64,000 nucleotides of DNA from Haematococcus lacustris (taxonomy: Eukaryota; Chlorophyta; Chlorophyceae; Chlamydomonadales; Haematococcaceae). The notes under the pieces were generated by a model, which was not told the DNA's origin, did not search any database, and saw only the letters and a list, made by a program, of their open reading frames with translations. Shown here one piece after another: positions 61,339 to 64,000 of this stretch (positions within the stretch are counted from its first letter, which is position 1; each line of letters starts with the position of its first letter). Location of the stretch: positions 1,247,383 to 1,311,382 of the forward strand of contig JASKMD010000020.1 in NCBI GenBank assembly GCA_030144725.1, written 5' to 3'. A program made the position numbers and the translations under genes.

Positions 61339-63963
61339 CTAGCCACTGAACAGGATGCCCCGGGCCACCACTGCCAGCCCCTGGTCCTCCAACAGCAGCG
61401 CCTCATCAGCCAGGCCCTTCCTGGCCTTGTGTGGCCACAGCTCCTCCCCACCTGGCAGCACAGCCTCAACCTCCACCCCTGGGTGCTCCAGGTTAAAGCC
61501 GGGGCCAGGGGTGAGCTGTGCAGGGCTGCACTGACTGCTGCTGGCTGAGGCTATGCGGGCTGGGGTGTGCTGCCCCAGTGGCTGAGCGTAGTGTGGGGAG
61601 GAGGGCGACTGTGGCAAACTGGGCGGCTGCACCTTTGGGGGGCTGCAGGCAAGGCCGACTGGCATTGGGCAGGGGAGCTGGCACGCAGCTGGCTCTGGCA
61701 CCGCCTTGTGGGCTGGTGACCTCTGGCCTGCAGTGAGGGCCTTTGTGTCAGGGCTGTCAGGGGCGCAGCGTTGAGTGCAGGCCTCATGGCACAGCTCCCT
61801 CACTAGGTTGGTGACCTGCTCCCCCTCACTGCATTCCTCCCCCTCTGCTACGTCCTCTTCCACCTCAGCAAGAACAGCCCCCCTGCCCCTGGCACCAAGG
61901 CCTGCTGCCTGTTGGCTTGAGTGGCACTCACAACCATGGCAGCTGTCCCGTCGTGCTGGATCCCCTGGGCTGTGCAGCTTGCACCACTGCTGCCGCTGCT
62001 CACCAGCAGACAAGAGCTGGCAGTCCAAGTGGGCACCTACAGAGCGCGCCCTTCCCTGCATCAGGGGCGCTGCACCGGGCAGTGGGTCAGTCACGCTGTC
62101 AGTCAGTCCAGACAGTTCAGTGCCAGCAATCCAGGGGGCTGACAGCGCTGTGGGACTGGGGGCAGGTTGGCATGCAGCAGGAGGCGGGGAGGCAGTAGGG
62201 TGGGGCTGCGCAGCCAGGGCGGTAGGGTCCCAAAGCAGCTGCTGTGAGGTGCGGCTGAGAAGGGTGAAGGCAGAGGTGCACATTGCGGATGTGGGTGAGG
62301 TGCCAGCGATGCCAAAGGGGAGGGCGGCGGGGCTGGAGCAAGGGGTGGGCCAGGTGGAGGTACGGCGCAGCTGCTGGGGGCTGGTGCCTGGTGTGGCTGT
62401 GGGACCTGTGCGCGGCACCACCACCTCTGGCGGCTCCACTGACAGCGTTCTGCGCACCAAGCCTGGAGCATCGCTGCCCAGGGCTGGGTAGGCGGCCACA
62501 CGCCGTGGTGAGTTCGAAGGCAAGGCCAAGGCAAAGGGGGAGTTGTGAGCAGGTGAAAGCTCTGCGCTGCTCACTGCCTGAGCGCTGGGCTCTGCGGTAC
62601 GAGCAGCAACATGTGAGCCACTCCCCTCCACTGCTCCAGAGCCCAGTGCACCCTCCAGCACACCAGCCTGTATGGGGTTTGTCGTGACGCGCACGGCAGG
62701 GGGTGGTGAGCCCGGCAGCTGCGCACGGACCTGCATCCCTCGCTCCTCCCCGTCACTGCGGCCTCCCAGGGACCAGGGCCAGGCCCCTGCCGCCTCCTCC
62801 TCCTCCTCCTCCTCGACCTGCTGCAGCGCACTGCCACCTCTGCTGCTGCCCAACTCCCCAGCCAAGCTCGCTGTACAGTCAAATGGGGAAGGGGCCAGGT
62901 ATGAGAAGGATGGGTCGAGGCTGCTGCTAAGCTGGAGCTGGTGGTGGGTGTTTAATTCAGCTTCCTCAGCTTGCTTGCTGCTATGCTGCTGCTGCTCAAC
63001 AATCTCATCCTGTTCCTGACCCGGCGAATGCCGCGGCACTGGTGCTGGGGATGGATGTGAGGCTGACTCGGACGCACTGCCACCCTGCTGGCCAGCTGAA
63101 CTGACTTCATCACTCTTCCCTTCAATCTTGCGCCACCCATGACTGCCCTCCTGGTCAGCGACAAACCCCGGCGCTGCCACCTCCTCCTCCACCGCCTTGC
63201 TTTCACCTCGCTCATCAGGGTCTCCCCCCACCACCTGCCCCATAAGCTGCGCGATGGTGCCATCTGCTCGCAGAGACCCCACCCCTCCCTCAGCCGCTAC
63301 TGGCCTGACGGGTGGGAGGGTTGCTGCTGGCTTAGGTTGAGGAGAGGCCGGCTTGGGTGAGGCCGGGTGGGGGACAGCAGGCTTGGGCGGGGTGTGGGTT
63401 GGTGGAGAAGGGAGTTGCGTGGTGGGTGGGGACGAGGTCGGCTTGGGTAAGGCAGGGATGTTTAAGGCAGGTTTGGGTGAAGAAGGTATGTGAGTGGCAG
63501 GCATGGACGAGGTCGGTTGGGGGGAGGCTGGTGGGGGTGAGGCAGGCCTTGGTGAGGACGGAATGGAAGAGGTAAGCTTGGGCGAGGTAGGCATTGGGAC
63601 AGAATGCCCCAGCAAGGCTTCTGCCACCAAGGCCGGGACCAGGCCAGCTAAAAGCTCCTCCGCCTCATCAGCCTGCGAGGCTGACCCAAACCTGCCATTG
63701 CGCTGGCGTTGCGGTGAGGGCAGGTTTGCTAGCTGCTGCATGTGTGATCCTCTTACACCAAGCATGGCCTGCCCACCTGACCCAGCAGCGGAGTGGCCAG
63801 TGCTGGGGCTGCCTGGCTGTGGCGGCCCAACGCGCTGAGGCAAGTGGGGAAGGGCAGAGGGTGAGGCACAGGAGGTTGCTGGGAGTGGGGACCGAGGTGG
63901 AGACGCAGCTGGCCCAGCACCAGACAACTCTGAGCTGTGAGCCAGCCCTGCAGCGCTGGCCAT
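61339..63963 (-). CDS. Large disordered Ser/Pro-rich protein, single open frame
   Basis: One uninterrupted frame of 874 codons from ATG 63963 to the stop at 61339. No catalytic or binding domain was recognised. Residues about 125-215 are built of degenerate S-P-K-P / S-S-P-x-P units (SPKPTSSPP, SPKPASPQP and the like), typical of proline-directed kinase targets or cytoskeletal and cell-wall linkers. An acidic run (V-E-E-E-E-E-E-E) falls near the middle and a small Cys/His cluster (C-H-G-C-E-C-H) near residue 690. The length of the frame in GC-rich sequence, with codon-level rather than mere compositional bias, argues for a real exon. It may be one exon of a bigger gene that extends beyond the right edge of the window, and neither the start nor the lack of introns is proven. 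Confidence 0.6.
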   Translation of the reverse strand: MASAAGLAHSSELSGAGPAASPPRSPLPATSCASPSALPHLPQRVGPPQPGSPSTGHSAAGSGGQAMLGVRGSHMQQLANLPSPQRQRNGRFGSASQADEAEELLAGLVPALVAEALLGHSVPMPTSPKLTSSIPSSPRPASPPPASPQPTSSMPATHIPSSPKPALNIPALPKPTSSPPTTQLPSPPTHTPPKPAVPHPASPKPASPQPKPAATLPPVRPVAAEGGVGSLRADGTIAQLMGQVVGGDPDERGESKAVEEEVAAPGFVADQEGSHGWRKIEGKSDEVSSAGQQGGSASESASHPSPAPVPRHSPGQEQDEIVEQQQHSSKQAEEAELNTHHQLQLSSSLDPSFSYLAPSPFDCTASLAGELGSSRGGSALQQVEEEEEEEAAGAWPWSLGGRSDGEERGMQVRAQLPGSPPPAVRVTTNPIQAGVLEGALGSGAVEGSGSHVAARTAEPSAQAVSSAELSPAHNSPFALALPSNSPRRVAAYPALGSDAPGLVRRTLSVEPPEVVVPRTGPTATPGTSPQQLRRTSTWPTPCSSPAALPFGIAGTSPTSAMCTSAFTLLSRTSQQLLWDPTALAAQPHPTASPPPAACQPAPSPTALSAPWIAGTELSGLTDSVTDPLPGAAPLMQGRARSVGAHLDCQLLSAGEQRQQWCKLHSPGDPARRDSCHGCECHSSQQAAGLGARGRGAVLAEVEEDVAEGEECSEGEQVTNLVRELCHEACTQRCAPDSPDTKALTAGQRSPAHKAVPEPAACQLPCPMPVGLACSPPKVQPPSLPQSPSSPHYAQPLGQHTPARIASASSSQCSPAQLTPGPGFNLEHPGVEVEAVLPGGEELWPHKARKGLADEALLLEDQGLAVVARGILFSG

Positions 63964-64000
63964 GGTGCTGGCACCGCCCCTGGGGCTGAGGCTGGGGATG

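Overview
The window looks like nuclear DNA of a green alga, probably of the Chlamydomonas/Haematococcus order. It is GC-rich. Its genes are cut by many GT-AG introns packed with CTG, GGGGCA, CCTG and GGGTC microsatellites, and it encodes a PsbS-like light-harvesting-superfamily protein. The species cannot be named from sequence alone. Exons were assembled by hand from splice motifs, reading phase and family motifs, without transcript data.

Layout. 1-1,040 (-): 5' exons of a hAT/DUF4371-type transposase-like gene. 2,030-2,588 (+): broken Fanzor (eukaryotic TnpB/OrfB homologue) C-terminus. 4,180-9,444 (+): complete ten-exon fumarylacetoacetase, the last step of tyrosine breakdown. 10,051-21,875 (-): an MRNIP-like gene whose second exon is split by a 10.3-kb Ty3/gypsy-type retroelement (11,378-21,681). 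The element carries one very long gag-pol frame that also holds a PHD finger and two degenerate methyltransferase-like regions. 22,044-about 29,059 (+): a TBC (Rab-GAP type) protein, divergent from the MRNIP-like gene. 29,600-41,000: a repeat-rich stretch with further broken Fanzor copies, an 870-bp nested satellite, MITEs and duplicated fragments of a neighbouring gene. 39,525-50,014 (-): a large class III nucleotide cyclase gene, probably guanylate cyclase. 52,193-57,530 (-): a four-helix PsbS-like gene. 58,127-58,608 (+): a GCK-domain protein, tail to tail with an unidentified (-) gene. 61,339-63,963 (-): a long disordered Ser/Pro-rich protein.

The most notable object is the retroelement. 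Its ends are arranged A1...B1-A2-B2 (split direct repeats) rather than as two plain LTRs. It is flanked by a 4-bp duplication, and removing it on paper restores a 53-codon host exon exactly in frame. The two A repeats look identical by eye, so the insertion appears young. The Fanzor copies are all damaged, in different ways. Dispersed repeats lie just downstream of two of them and recur alone elsewhere, including inside cyclase introns.
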